Assembly (NCBI GenBank): GCA_022885665.1
Contig: JAGQDJ010000031.1
Coordinates: forward strand, 922,774-986,773
Direction: 5' to 3'
DNA length: 64,000 bases
DNA from: Triops longicaudatus
Lineage: Eukaryota; Arthropoda; Branchiopoda; Notostraca; Triopsidae
This document shows positions 24,601-38,406 of this stretch, one piece after another. Within the stretch, counting starts at the first letter, position 1, and each line of letters begins with the position of its first letter. Position numbers and translations under genes: made by a program. The notes beneath the pieces were generated by a model. It was not told where the DNA came from. It saw nothing but the letters and a program-made list of their open reading frames with translations, and did not search any database.

Positions 24601-25334
24601 ATTAATTTTTTTTATTCCTTTTTTATCTTAAATACTTAAAGTAGTTGGAGACAATTTATATAGGAAATAGGAAAAGTCGCAGGTAAAGGAGAGAAAGTTG
24701 CATTTTCATGGATGAAGAAATATTTTTTTCTGATTTGGCGACTAGTTAGGGGAATTTTGAGCTTTGCACAAATTGAGCATTCCGATCATGTCCGGGTTGC
24801 GTTTAATGGTTCGGCACTTTCTCCTGGAGCGAAGGAGAATGAGAATCGCCTCCCCTTTTTTCTGGTTTAACAGTACTGGTCTGCTCGGCCATGGTGAGTA
24901 GGTCTCCTCATGACCTGAGGGAGTTTTGCCCTCGTTTCTTGCGGGGTATGTGTTGGTAATAACGACGCTACGTGGTGAAATTCTTTTAGCCTTAGAGGCG
25001 GTTTTTCAGCACCTTATGAAGCTCTTTTCGGGGTCAGTAGGTCGCTATTTTTTCAAGGAGAAAAGGCTATTTAACTTCAATTTCTAGCCTACTTTTAGTT
25101 TTATGAAAAATCATTTTTGGTGTGTTGAATTTGTAAAGAAAGATCGTATGAATTTGGAAAGGGATCTTCGCTGACTTTACTAATTATTTATGTTTCTTTG
25201 TGTGTATTACCAAATGTAGGTGGGAGACATACACTAGAAAGTTGTTGTGGAAATTAGAGGAGAGCCTTTGGAGATTACTGCTCAGCTGTTGTAAAAAGAA
25301 GAAGAGAAAGACGAAACCAAAAACCTCGACAAAA
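15620..25334. other. Long gene-poor stretch
   Basis: No gene is recognised across about 9.7 kb. It may hold the 5' exon(s) and first introns of the minus-strand phosphatase and the promoter and 5' UTR of the fatty acyl-CoA reductase on the right. Exon-like islands without an assigned family occur at 18067-18345 (-), 20246-20366 (+) and 24788-24893 (+). A GC-richer patch open in several frames spans about 23938-24271. Confidence 0.4.
24788..24893 (+). CDS. Candidate first coding exon of unknown gene, or upstream ORF of the reductase
   Basis: An ATG opens a 35-codon frame reading MSGLRLMVRHFLLERRRM then RIASPFFWFNSTGLLGH, ending exactly at a strong donor (ATG|GTGAGT context). Base composition is richer in GC than the flanks. 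The basic, hydrophobic start resembles a mitochondrial or membrane-targeting N-terminus. Joining it to the acceptor before 25223 gives an early stop in this frame, so it cannot simply extend the reductase. It may be a uORF-bearing 5' UTR exon of the reductase, or an exon of a small unrecognised gene. No family was recognised. Confidence 0.25.
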
Positions 25335-28300
25335 ATGGCATCAGACATTCCCGGTTTTTACAAGGATCGCTCGGTGTTCATCACTGGCTCGACTGGATTT
25401 ATGGGCAAGGTTTTGGTGGAAAAATTGCTGCGATGCTGCCCTGGTATCAAGAATCTCTACCTCCTCATGAGACCCAAAGGAGGCAGCGATGTGCGCTCCC
25501 GTATGGACGATTTAGTTAACACCAAGGTTCGTTATCCTATTTATATCTTTTATTATCTTATTCCAGTTTTCGTGCATATTTCTACTTGTAAATGTTTTAG
25601 ATTTTTTAACAATTATTTATGTACTTTGTCTGTACCAGCTGTTGTAAGTTCTGTCTGTTATTTTTCCTTTTTGTTATATTTAATGTGAACGTTATCATTC
25701 AGCATTTCATTAGTTTGATAAAATTCGCTATACATAACTATACATTTTCACTACAGTAAACATTAATTAGAGACAGATGGGAGAGGTTGGGATCTATTGC
25801 AAGTCTTTAATTGTCTTCAAATGTGATCAATAGGTGTTCGATGCTTTGCGCGTGGAAAACTCCGACTTGTTCCGTAAACTGATCCCCATTCCAGGTGATA
25901 TGTCTCTGCCTGGTTTGGGCATTTCGAACGCGGATATCAAAATGTTGTCGGACAATGTTACGATCGTATTCCACTCAGCGGCGACGGTCAAGTTCGACGA
26001 AGCTCTGAAGTCAGCTGTGGAGATGAATTTGAAAGGAACGATGCGTTTGATTGAGGTGTGTCGCAAGCTGGAACGCTTGGAAGCGCTCGTGCACGTCTCG
26101 ACCGCGTACGCCAACTGCGACAAAAAAGAAGTCAATGAAATGATTTACCCGCCGCCTGCCGATCCCCAGAAAGTTATTGACATGGTGGACTGGATGGACC
26201 CCGACATTGTGAAAAGTTTCACCAAAAAGTAACCACGCCAGCTTTCTGACTTCTTGACCTCCTTTCCTTATTTAATTTTTTTTTCCTCTCTTTCTCTCCA
26301 CTTTTTTCCCCTCTTCCTAAAAGCTCAAATCCCGTTTTGTTCGACTGAAACGCATTGTTACGTACACGTAATTGGATTTCCGCGTTTTGCATGAGACAGG
26401 TGTTTGCGGCATTCCCTCGCTTATTTTTACCTTTCTTCAGCTATTAATTTTCTTAGTAATTTATCTCCTGAACTCACTTTCCCTCTTTAAATTTCTCCTA
26501 CACAACGCACTTTTACTCACAATAGTATTGCTTATTGATCATCACTGGATTCTTTACGGCGTATTCCATGTGCTTTCACCGCGTGGAGTGCCTCCGGCGT
26601 AACTTTCTAAGCTAGGCTACTGTTTATTTACATCTGATCATGATGCAGACGTCAATATCAAGTGTTTGTCAAATAATATGTGAAATACCGACATGTGGAG
26701 TAAGAAAGGGCAGGGAAGAACACGTAACAAAAGCGTGAGCAAAAGTGGAATTAACAGAACATAGACTTCCAAAGGACATAACGATTTTTAATCAATTTGT
26801 AGCATTTTGCATGTCTGCAACTTCGACACTTGACATAATTTTCGTTTCAAGCACCAGTAACTTATTGTCCTGTAAGAAAAACTGAGCTATAGAAATGTCA
26901 TTTCCAAAGCTCAAGAGGGAAATCAGTCTTGAATACGTTTTTCGGATATTGGTGGTACGCATTTCGCAGAACTTTTTCCATTTAGCGTTTTTGTCTATTT
27001 TCTGAAGCCAAAAAACAGAATATAAGTGAAAAAGAATATAACTGAAGAAAAATAAAACAGAAATTGATTTTAAAGTAGAAACAAACTACACGTGACCACA
27101 CTCAGGTGTAAATAAACCGTAGCCTAGCTTAGAAAGTTACGCTGGTGGCGTTCCAAGCGGTGAAAGCACATGGAATACGCCCTATTGCTCGACCGATAAG
27201 ATCCTTACATTATTACAAACAAAAAGTTTTGGCCTCTTTTCATCTTGCTGGATAAATCCGGTTAAAAAGTTTCGGCACATTAGTGTCGTACTAGAAAGTA
27301 CTTACATGTACTGATAGCTTGCAGAAAAGTGAAAATTCTGGTACAAGTTTATCGTGTTAGAAAGTCGTGTGTGTCAAAACTTATTGGACAAATTCACCCT
27401 GTACTTTAAGTGACAAACTATCGCAATAGAAACTGCAGTTGTCACAACTTGCTAAACAAGCTTTCTAACGTCATTTTATCGGATGGTTAATGGTTTGTCT
27501 TCTTGAAAACACAGGTTGGTTGGAAAGCGTCCCAACACTTATACTTACACAAAAGCGTTGGCCGAACATCTGTTGCTGGAAGAGTCTGGTTCGCTACCGA
27601 TAGCCATTGTACGTCCTACGATCGTCACCCCAGCTTACAAGGAGCCCATTCCTGGCTGGGTGGATAACTTGAACGGCCCAACTGGCATGATCGCTGGTGC
27701 CGGCAAAGGCGTCTTGCGCACCATCTGGTGTCACACTCACATGGTGGCCGATTTGGTCCCCGTGGAATTTCCCATCAACTTGATGATCGCTGTAGCTTGG
27801 TACACTGCCACTCACCGTCCCAATAATATCGTGGTATACAACTGCAGCTCTGGTACTTTGAATCCCATCCGATGGGGCGACATGAGGGAAATGGGACAGG
27901 TGGCGCTGCTCAAGAACCCCATGAGCGATATTCTCTGGTACCCGGGTGGCTCCTTTAAATCGTCTTTGACTCTCCACAAAATCGATGTCGTTCTGCAGCA
28001 TTATCTACCTGCCTATGTTATCGACTTCTTTACGCTTTGTGCAGGCAAAAAGCCTATGTAAGCCAATTTTTCAGTTTTATTAGTTTATTTTTTCTGTTAT
28101 TTTTATGAGAATATTTTCCTAAATGTGCAATTCTTCCTACAGGATGGTACGTTTGTACGACAAAGCCCACCGTGCTATGGGCTGCTTGGATTACTTCACG
28201 ACCAACGAGTGGAAATTCAACTCGGTCAACACTTTAGCCCTTTTGGACAAACTTAGCGCAGAGGATAAGCGCGTATTTTACTTTGACCTCCGTATTGTGG

Positions 28301-28572
28301 ACTGGGCTGAGTACATGGATGCGTACGTCGCTGGTACTCGTCGTTTCATCCTCAAAGAAGAACCCCACACCTTGCCCCGTGCCCGTGTTCAGCTGCGACG
28401 AATGTACTGGCTGCAGCAAGTTAGCCGCGCTGTAACGCTCTTCCTCTTCTGCCGCTACATACTCGGACGAAACCAACATGCGCGTAAACTTTGGTACCAA
28501 GCATTTGGCTTTGTCGTCGGTGCCGTACGAAGAACGCTCTCAGGAAACTTCGGTCCCGCCATTGGCGTTTAA
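25335..28572 (+). CDS. Fatty acyl-CoA reductase, 4 exons, complete
   Basis: Exons 25335-25526, 25834-26228, 27515-28057 and 28143-28572 join in phase to a protein of about 519 residues, the usual size of alcohol-forming fatty acyl-CoA reductases. The N-terminus begins MASDIPGFYKDRSVFITGST with the Rossmann NAD(P)H motif TGSTGFMG. Further marks are FHSAATVKFDE, the HVSTAYAN strand, the catalytic YxxxK in NTYTYTKALAE, and VRPTIV followed by the conserved PGWVDNLNGPTGM. After IDFFTLCAGKKPM comes the C-terminal FAR_C (sterile) domain with YFTTNEWKFNS and a hydrophobic stretch near the end (TLFLFCRYIL). The enzyme reduces fatty acyl-CoA to fatty alcohol at ER or peroxisome membranes, for waxes, pheromones or ether lipids. 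An in-frame lysine-rich extension lies upstream of the chosen ATG but lacks another good start. Intron 2 contains a transposon-like element. Confidence 0.92.
26557..27182. mobile_element. Non-autonomous DNA transposon (MITE) in reductase intron 2
   Basis: The ends 26557-26637 and 27102-27182 are inverted copies of each other, with 8 mismatches over 81 bp by my count; shared parts include GCGTATTCCATGTGCTTTCA. The element is bordered by TA on both sides (26555-26556 and 27183-27184), the target duplication of the Tc1/mariner superfamily. The 464-bp interior has no transposase-like frame. Arms of this length with a short unrelated centre fit a foldback MITE. It lies wholly inside the intron and disrupts no splice site. 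Confidence 0.75.
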
Positions 28573-31500
28573 AAGTTTCATCCATGTCCAATAGCAAGAA
28601 TTAATGGTCAGCTTTCCGGCTTCACAGAAATGCGGAAGAAAAATGTTTGACAAGCTTCCGAAGCTTTAGATCAACATTAAGTTATAAGAGTTGCTACTAA
28701 ATTTGCGTTTGGTTAGCAAAAGTTTATTACATTTTAAACAAAGTTGACCTTGATCTTGGATGACATTAAACCGAACGAATTGTTGCGTGGCAGTAACCAA
28801 AGGCAGATTAGACGGAAGAAGAAGATTTTATTATGAACTAGCCATCGCCTTGCGCAATCGTGTACAGACAACCTTAAAAGTTATTCTAATTATATTTTAG
28901 TTTAGTTTTGAAACTTTTTTTTACCAAGATCGTAGAAGGCGAAGGTTTTTATGATTAATTTTAGACATTTTTGTTTTGGTCAGAGAAATAGGAGTGCGAG
29001 CGTACAAACGAAGAAAGAATTCGACGGACAGGAATGTTGTATCTCCCTTCAGAAAAAGAGAAATTATGGAAAAGAACACAATATTGAGTGTTTTTTTTTG
29101 CTCAATAGTCCCAATGGTGTGCTTGTGGTGTATAAATGGTGTGCAAAGATGCAGTGGTTTTCAGCGTTACGAGACCCATGTCCCCTTTTGTCAACGAGCC
29201 TAATTTTGAGGGATGTTCCCTGTTTTTGCATTCTGTGACGCTTTTTCTTTTAGATTTTTTTTTCATGTTTTTCTATCAGAGAGCAGACTTTCTCTTGCAA
29301 GTCGACTTGCAGGACCTGTTTGAATGTTTAATGGTTTTGTTATGCGTGGAGAAACAGATAATAAAAGAAACTTGCCTCTCAAGTGTGGTTTCTGTTAGAA
29401 AAGAACTTCCGGCATGTGTGACGTCCTAAACATAGATAAATTGGGACAAGTTTTTCTTCAAGGAGTTGTGTAACGGAGAATTTTATAGATGAAGGGGTTT
29501 TTATGTTAGCCACCTGTTCTGCACCACGAGATTACATTTGGCCTCAATGACCAAAAGAAGGAAAAGAACGGGCATGAATAAGAGCGGGAAAGATGTCTAG
29601 TTGTGTAAGAAGTTGCCTAGAAAACGAGAGGTAGACATAGCCGAATACGGCGAAGACGTCAGCATCTTAGACCATATGTTGCATATTCATGTCCAGATAA
29701 TGAAGTCTGGTGTTTAAACTTGGCGACCCATAGAATTCTGGTTATGGTAGTGGTAGTGCACGTGTACCAGGTTCACATGTTTCGCAAACCGAGCTTTACT
29801 GCTGTTTGACATGCAGAAATGTGTCAAATTGTTCTTTTATCTGTGATAGAGCTAAAGATTGTAAAAGATGTGTAGTTATTTACGTCGACAATAACTGACT
29901 TCTAAGGGAGACAATTAACTAGAAAACAAGTTTCTGTTAGCCCAGGTAGGCCTACGTGGGTATGTGAATGTTCACAACTGTTTTGCATAGCCTACTTCAT
30001 ATTATTTCATGCTTTGGCTGACCACAGTCCGTGACATGATTTGGGCTTCAGTCCTAAAACAAAAAATCGCTAATGAAGGAAGTCTTTATAACGTCGCATT
30101 GTCCACGTCACACAAACAAATCAAAGAATGTACAAGTTTAATTACAAAGAATGTTATGTAAGGTTACAAAATAATCGTTCAAATGATATACGCGAAAAGA
30201 TAATAGTATGAGTCCCATTTTCACAATGATTAATGAAATTGCGTCGAGTGGCTTCATCTGAACGAGAATTAACTACACACAATCTTCGGCCTTTTTCCTA
30301 TGTTATGGCTTATGGCTGTTCCGAGATAAGTAAGCGCTACCTAGCTAGGGGAGCGAGGAGGGAGGACCGTGACCTGCGAAGCAAAACAAACGGAAATTCA
30401 GCTCAGAAACGAAACTCCATCAAAGTAAAAATGACTGTGGGTAGACACACAAAGATGAACGGTGAAACCTAGGAAGTATAGATCTCGATAGACGGCTTCG
30501 ACTTGGCTACACTCAGAGCCAAGTGATTCCACCGAGCCTGAGACTGGTTGAATCGAGCAGCTCTATATATTTGTCCGCAGCCGAGCCGGGCTTATGGCCA
30601 AAATTCTTAGTTTCATGGACGAAAGCCGAGAAAAGCTGAGGCACAAAGACGAATTTAGGGATCCATAGTGCAACAATTGCGAATGTGAAAAATATATAAT
30701 TTTTAAGAAGTAAGTACCTCTATTTCTGACGACCTCTTTTCATTCACATTTTCCCCTAAAATAACTGAAGTCATGTTCTTCAAAAAATATGGTCCAACTG
30801 ATTTACGTTAACGTCACCAAGAAAAATTTTCTGTCAAAATGTTATCTCTGAATTTTATGAGCAATCTGTGTTCACATTAAAAGTTCATCGCGGGGCAGCT
30901 CTGAACACAAACTTTAAAAATACAGTGCTCCCGGGATTTTTACAGTGAAGTCGAAAGGAAAAATTTCGCCTTATTCTGCAGAATAGACGCGTTTTGGTTT
31001 GCTTGTACTCAGAAGTTAGACGAAATATGCCTATACAAGACAAACGAAAAGAGGTCTCTTTTCCTTTCGAAAATACCCCGTTCTCCGGAATCTGCATATT
31101 TTTTTCTAGTTAATTAGTCACGCTACGTTACCTGTCGGTGGCAGACTGCAATAGTTTGACAAGCATAAAAAGAGTACTTTGATTAGCTATCAGGAGGTGG
31201 CGAACGTTCGCATTTTCTCATCGAAATTTTGGCGCTAGTTTTGAATTCAAAACATCTTCAACATCCAGTTGTGAAGTGTGTAGTAATACTAATTCGTTGC
31301 TCCGTTTAATCTTTCAATACATGCTATGTTTTAGTCCTCGAAAGTTTTATCATAACCTTGTAGTTACTCTTAACCCATGATAGTCATATTTGATAGTATA
31401 ATTTTAAAATACATGTTTTTCGTGCTTCGTGCCTAGATAGATAGAGAGAAAAATGGATTACTTGCGAGCTATTTTCTCTAATTGGACACAGTTTATATCG

Positions 31501-34500
31501 AGAGCACAAAGCTATCCTATATTTTCGCGTATGGGCTCTAATGTCTCTGACTTCCGGATTCCACTGTCTTTACGTTACGGTTTCTAGCAAAAGACGGCAT
31601 TTTATTTAAAAAAATACTGTGTTTTCGTATTGAATGTAATTACTGCCTACAAAATTTTGATAAAAATTCCTAATCACTCAAACGCCTGCCTATTCGGAAT
31701 CTTTCTTAGTCGTATTGTTCTTAAAGGTAGTCTTATTATGGGTGTGTGAAATGCTCTACAATGACAATATACGTCAATCTTATTTAAAAGGATTTAGGGT
31801 ATTTTCGGCTTAGTGTATAATATTATACAAATAAATAACCTAGCAATTTCTTCCTGTTTTACAGAAATGTCTCTTCTCTGTGATCTCTGTGATATGAAAT
31901 ACTTCTCTGGGATCTTTCGCAGTCTTAGATTTACTACTCGCAGTTCTCCATCTTCACTCCTCAAGCTTCCTTGACGTCACAAGAACACGCGAAATACTAC
32001 CCTATCTTGTCTCGCGGTTCATTTGCCTTGTGTTCGTCGATCTGAGCTTACAGGGACTCCAATGTTTACGTCATTGCAAGGTGTTGTGATACGGAGTGAG
32101 CTAGCCAGGTCTTGAAAGAAAATTAAGCTGAATTTCCGTATTTTACTCTTAATTAAGCGTGTATTCAAGCTGGATAAGCTACCTGAATATGTGCGAGATA
32201 CGGTGGACTGGTTCATGGGGTAAGCTATCACCAATTATTCTCCCCCATATTTCTCTTTTATTTCACGTCATAGAACACAACAACCACTTTATTGTTATAC
32301 TCTGATAATTAACTCACCTCAACCAGTTTTATCGTTCTGCGTTGTTAATATATAAGTTCTGTTTTGTAATCTTAAAAAGCCGCTTATCCTATAAGACTGA
32401 AACCTGCTAAGCTTGCCAAGTCTGTTATTTTTCCAAGAATTTCGATTTTGAAACCCCCGTAACTTGCAACGCAAGGTTAAAAAGATAAGCTATCGTGTGC
32501 GCTACTGCTAAGTAAGAGCGAGGTACTTGGCTGCATTCCCAGGTAAACGTGTTGTACAGCAGCCTTGGTGCCCTGTGATTTCTTATTTACTGTAATCAAT
32601 AAACGTTGTACTAAAACGAGACACGCTCTCGGGGATTCAGTCGCCGGTTTTGCGAAGTTTGCAGAATTTTGCAGCAATCGCAGATTCGTTCGACTTGGGC
32701 AGGCTTTATCAAGAAGATGAAGGGTTCGGGAACATAATTGTGTTACTCAAGCAATTTCGTAGCGTCGAAGGTTATTGGTGTCGTCGGCATAGCAACGCAG
32801 GATAACGCTGGCGATGTCAAGAAGCCGTACATGTCGAATCCCAGAAATCGACCTTTTTGCTCAACCCTCAGTGACATTACCGTGGGTTCCTCCTCCCTCG
32901 TTAGTATTATCATTCCCTAGTAGTCTTTTGTATTCTTAATGAAGCGATCACCTCCGGCCCCATTAGAATCGGATCGCATCCATGTGTGTGTAAACACAAC
33001 CAACGAGAGCTAAAAAGACTTTGTCAACTTGTAAGTGTCCAAAACGTGTGGCTGTTCACATGGCCAGTCGGTTAGGAACCTTGCCGAAATGGGCGGTTTT
33101 GAATCTTCGGTCCACTGCCTTGCTTGCGGCTCTCGAAGAAAATCCGCCTACGCGCACGTGTTTTTGCAGGTAAAATTAGCTTATCACCAAGTCCATAGAA
33201 ACCAAACGCGACTTCTACATTGAGGTTTCACTCACAAAGTCTTTTCTACACTATGTGACTTACCCTGGGAAACTTTCACGCTGGTTGAAAAATTTCGAGT
33301 GGTCGCGTACTCGACTTTCACACACAGTTTTTACCCTTTCTTCCCCAAACTCGTGCCACCTTGAAGCACTTTAGCCCTGGATAACTCTGTTTGAGGTTCA
33401 CCAAAGTCAGTGTTTTTCAATAGTTTTAGTTTATTACCAAAACTCGATTAAAAAGCCCGATTGTCCCAATGGGACTAAAATTACGATTTTGAAAAATAAT
33501 CATAAAACAAAATATTTATCTAAAATGAAAATAAAGATTGAGCATTACTAAACCGACGTGCAAATAAACATTCCTTAATAAGGCCCCGCTCTAGTTTAAC
33601 CTCCTAAAGGGAATGAAATGTACATATTTTAGTCGACCATGCTGTAGATAATTATTTCACTAGGTGAAGTCGATTTTCTACGCGTCTCGTGTAGTTTTTT
33701 TTTAAAAAAAAATGGAAAAATGCGTTTTAAATTTTTCGTTATATCGAGCGTAACCTCTTATGGGTGGGCTACATGATAATATTTCCAGGATTTCTTTTAG
33801 AAAATATTCACCCGACTTTCTAATTTCTTTCCCTGTTATTAATTATAGTACATCACAATTAATTTATCAAATACGATTTTCAACACTTTCGTAAATAAGG
33901 AAGTTGAACTACATTTCACTTCTAAAAAATTAAACACACATTTTTTTAAAGAAAAAACTTCCCACGTGTTAAAGATATCAAATTTATTTGCATTAATTTT
34001 AGGAGCTTTTGGTGAATTAGTTCATATTTATAGCACAATTCTCAAAAATATTAACACGTAGCTCGCCATAATAGGTTTAGTTTTTGGCCTTAATCATTTT
34101 GGTTCTTTCGAAGTGCATAACTGCGCAGGACCAAACTTTAAAATGTTTTTGTATAACTTTTCTTGGTGTGGGCTCCGTTACCCAAATCCGTACGACTTTT
34201 ACCCCATTTTGGGCAACTTACGCACTATTGAGAAGCACTGACTTAAGTAGTGACGTACTGTGTAGAACATTTTAATATTGTCGCCAAAGTTCGACATTCA
34301 CGGTAAAAACTTCGCAACCTCTAAGTTAAATTAATGCGGTTAACTTCCTGTAGAAAGGCTACGTGTAATACATTCATCCGAAAAAAAACAGTAACTTAGT
34401 AAATAAAATACAGAAAACAAAAGTACAGTGTTTGGCAGTATAGACCGTAAAACATTTATGTTTCGGTTGCAACTAGAGTATGTCCAAAATTAGGTTGCCA

Positions 34501-37500
34501 GGTTTGAAAATCCTTCATTGGGCAATGGTACGGATTCAGTTGCCTGTGAAATTATGTGGTTACATCCCACGAAAAACAAACGAGATGCCGTTCTTTGATC
34601 GAATAGTGGTGTAAATGATTCGAAATGAATTTGTAGAATTTTTTGCATGTTTCGGTGCTTTCGTGCCTTTCAAAAAGCAGAAAAAGGGAAAAAGAGCCAT
34701 CGCAGTGGCTTACAAAGTACGGTCTCCAACCCTAAACTCAACTACCCAAATGTGTTATTTTCTTTGCTATTGACAAACGTTAAGTACATTGGAAACCTTA
34801 AGTACATTGGAGAGCGCAGAAAGAATCCATTACGGCTCTCGCGTGTTGTGATATCCGAAACCATTCAGTTCGCGCCCACCACACCCGCTCATGAACAAAT
34901 GGGCTTAGCGATACTTCTGTTGAAAAGGGAAATGGTGTTTTGAACGCGCACTAGCAAGCGTTTCATTTTGTATTGTTTTAGGCAGAATGTTCTACTTTTT
35001 GTCAACAAACACCTGCGTTTATGATTCGCCCGTAACATGCAGCTTAGAATGTAAAAGAAATGTATTGCATTCGATATCTTCAAGTAGTTCGTTCTAAATA
35101 TGAACTGACTGCTGAAATCTCCCCAGCATGGTATCGATATGCTTGAATTTAATTTTATTGTTTCAAAAATTATTAAATTTTGAAAAACTGCGCGAAATGT
35201 GTCTCCATAGTGCATCATTAAATAAGCCTATAAAGTTTAAATAATCGTCAAGCGAGTTATAAGTAATAAGCGAAATGAGTTATGATGTTTGCAAAAAATT
35301 ATTTAAGCGTTAAATAATTATATCTGCGAGAAAAATGTGCCTTTAATACCACTCATCTAGTTATCCAGTTACTCAGTCACCAACTCTTAAATGTGTTTTT
35401 TAATATTTTCTGCTCAGTAAAAATAACTTATGGAGTTTTCAGAATATGATCGTAACTTATCCAGCCAAGCTTCAGTATTCGCGGTTCCTGTTCACACTGT
35501 GCTTACGCGGAACCAATTACCGCGTAATTGGAGTTTTACTATAAACAAAATGTAGAAATGAAATACCGTTTTTTTACACGTTTTATTTAAATGCCGGTCA
35601 CAAGTTTACAGCACGAGTCATTTTCATGAATATTGTGCCGTTGTCCAGAGTTTCTTGACGCACCGTTGTTAGTTCTGCACATATAATTTAGCGTGCTACG
35701 CCAGGAATTAAAGAGCTTGCATAAAAAGCTTCATCTGCTCCAAAAATTAAGTATATTCGTACATATATTTAGATTAAGTTTAGCTAAGCGTGCTCAAACT
35801 CACGAACGCGCAACCAAAAATATCACATGTAGACAAGTCTAGTGTTATTTGAGTATCATGTTTACCGTCGCTTTTAGTTTTTCCTGGTTTAGAATTGCCG
35901 AGGCGAAGTTTTTTCCCCGTGCATTGCGTATGGGACAAGATTCTGGACTGATTCGCACTAATTTGCATAAATGCGAGTGCCAGTGTACAAAAAAATGTAT
36001 TTGCATCTTACTCACGAGTTGGACGTTAGTAGTCAAGGATTTTTGGCAAGGCTATAAGTTTCTGGGCGGGTGCATATTGCGCTAGCTGCAAAACGAATAA
36101 AAAAGTCACCAGGTACTAGTCCGTACCTGTACAGCGGGTAGCCGGGGTGGTGGGGATTAACGTTAAGCGACGAGAAGGTCATTTGACTCACGCAATTTTC
36201 AGTCGCAAAGGGAAAGTGTTCCACTACTGTTAGGATTAGATACTGGGCGACACAGCCATGCAGGGAAGCAATGGGCTTTAACTTCAGCTCGGCTTATTAC
36301 AGTTCCCAAGGTTTGACGTAACTAGACGTGTTCTTTCGGTTTTCCTTCACCAAACGTGGTATCCAATGTTTGCGTTTTCATCAAGACCTGCCATATTAGC
36401 GCAGATGAACATTGCTTTTCTTACGTATTGTAAATGTTGAGTGTAAGTGAAGTGGAGAATATCGTACTTTGGACTCGCCAAACTGTTTCCTCGCTAGTTT
36501 GGGTTTCCAGGACAAGAAGTTGATAACGGTACCTTTGTTGTGGAACTTTTTTAACATTTCTGACACGTTTTACTATTTGTGCCAGTGACGGCGCGGCACG
36601 GCAATGTAGAAAAGTTCAGCGTGGAAGTTAACACGGAATAACGAGATAATTTGGTTTGACCTTGTTTAAGTAAATGGACGTGTCATTGATGGAGGATAGA
36701 GAACGTGTCAGGATAGAGAACGGAAGAAAAAAAAAACCTTGAAAAGTTCCGGGGCTGCTGTGACTCATTTGCATGGGAAACGTGTTATAGAGTTGCCGTT
36801 CTCCTGTTCTGTCCGTGTTTTATAATGTGCCCAGTGTGGAGGACTTAATTTGAATTCCAATTGGATTCTGATTTTGAACCACTGTGGGAAAAAAATCAAG
36901 GTGCCTGGATACACTATGTGTGTCTGGAACGTGCAGATGTGTGTGGAGTGGGCGTGGTGTTGTACAACTAACACGCCCAAAGCCTTCGCCAAAGCACTGC
37001 GATACGCGCTTTTGCATTGGGGGGCGTGCTACAACACACCGAGGTTTGAATTCTAAAATAGCATTAATAAGAGTGGAATGTAATTAGTGAAAACTGCAAT
37101 TAAAGTAACTAAAATTAAATCCGGACAGAATAATTATTAATTAATTATTTAATAATTTTTAATAAATAATTATTTAAAAGTAATAGCGTTTCAGAAGCAC
37201 CTAGAAAATATAACACCACGGATGTTGGGATATTGTTAAAATCTTAGACGTCAGCATCCCTTATACCCGGACTTCCTGTACGCACGGTTTGGTCTTGTTT
37301 TCTTACGCATACGAAGCCTGTTGACGAAACGCCCAATATACATATATTACTTTATAGCCCGTTCTGATTAATACAATGTTTCCTGTAGCACGAGAGGCCG
37401 TTTCACGCTCTTATAAACAAATTTGTTTTTCGAAAAGCTCCTACAAGACCATTATTTATGCAAGAGTTTTTCTTTTTTTATCTTTTGTATTTTTAGCGTG

Positions 37501-38406
37501 AGCTAAAAACGTGAGCTGAGCCCATTGTTCAGGGTTAATTAGTATTTAATGTATAAAACATTATTTTATGTAGGCTTTACGAAGGATATTCATTGGTTTG
37601 GTTTTATAAAATTATGCAATATAAAATGGTTTGTTTTACGTAAAATCCTCTCCCGGAAAATGGAGCACAATTGCTTCATAATAATAAGCGTCCCAATTAT
37701 TGGTAATAAAAAGTAGGATGACGTATACAACGCGTCCTGTGCGGTATAATTATTTTAAACCGTACTGCACGATCGATCGCATTGACATAGACTGAGTCTA
37801 GTCCTCAGTATGTGTTACAGAATGCGTAAGTTAAGACTTCGAATATAATTATTAAACCTGTACAGCGGAAATTATTTTGTAGTGTGTAAAGTGTAACTCC
37901 GGCAAGAATAAGTCCTCAATGACAGCGGACTTATTGAACGAGTTCACTGTTTTGCATAGTGCGTAGCAAATTTTTATTCAGTTCCAGAAATGATACACAA
38001 GTGGCTTTCCGTTAGGTAATGTCTTATGATTGAATACGTGTATACAACTGAACATACTTACTGAAAGCACTTCAAAGAAACTTATTACGGTCATTGTACG
38101 TTGGCATTTTATTTTAGTCCAACAGATTTTGTAATATTCATACTAGTCTTTAGTTAATATAGACGTGAGCATAGCATATGGCCTAGTATTCATATAAGTG
38201 TTACAAATGCACTATGCAATTATAAAACGAGTCTAGAACTTTAGAATATTTTCTCCATTTTTTAGTTTATCAGGTTCAAATATGCGTAGAAAATGCTTCA
38301 GTGTGCGATCGTAATATTAGATTAGTTATTACTGCTTCAGCTGTCTAAACTTTTGCCGTATAATATAAAATGGGCGTGCTATATAGATATTGTGTTCTGT
38401 TTTCAG
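28573..38406. other. Long gene-poor stretch
   Basis: It contains the 3' UTR of the reductase, no recognised complete gene, and presumably the first exon and promoter of MOB2 near its right end. Exon-like islands without an assigned family occur at 32084-32220 (+), 32662-32804 (+) and 33060-33169 (+, an ATG frame ending at CAG|GTAAAA). An AT-only inverted-repeat patch spans about 37128-37175. Confidence 0.4.
33060..33169 (+). CDS. Candidate first coding exon, unrecognised
   Basis: The ATG frame begins MASRLGTLPKWAVLNLRSTA and stays open for 36 codons to a good donor CAG|GTAAAA. Local GC and codon use look coding-like. No following exon was identified and no family was recognised. A second frame is also open here, so chance is a real alternative. 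Confidence 0.15.

Noticed and set aside
30233..30472. 79-codon plus-strand ATG frame in a GC-richer patch
   Set aside because: No family, no splice partners; patch could be regulatory or repeat-derived.
32084..32220. Exon-like plus-strand segment ending LPEYVRDTVDWFMG before a donor, recalling the segment before the reductase FAR_C domain
   Set aside because: Too short to establish homology, no other reductase exons around; at best a decayed fragment.
32477..32804. Region with CAATAAACG and GC-richer flanks, considered as a solo LTR or coding exon
   Set aside because: No terminal repeat partner, primer-binding site or retroviral-type coding frame could be identified.
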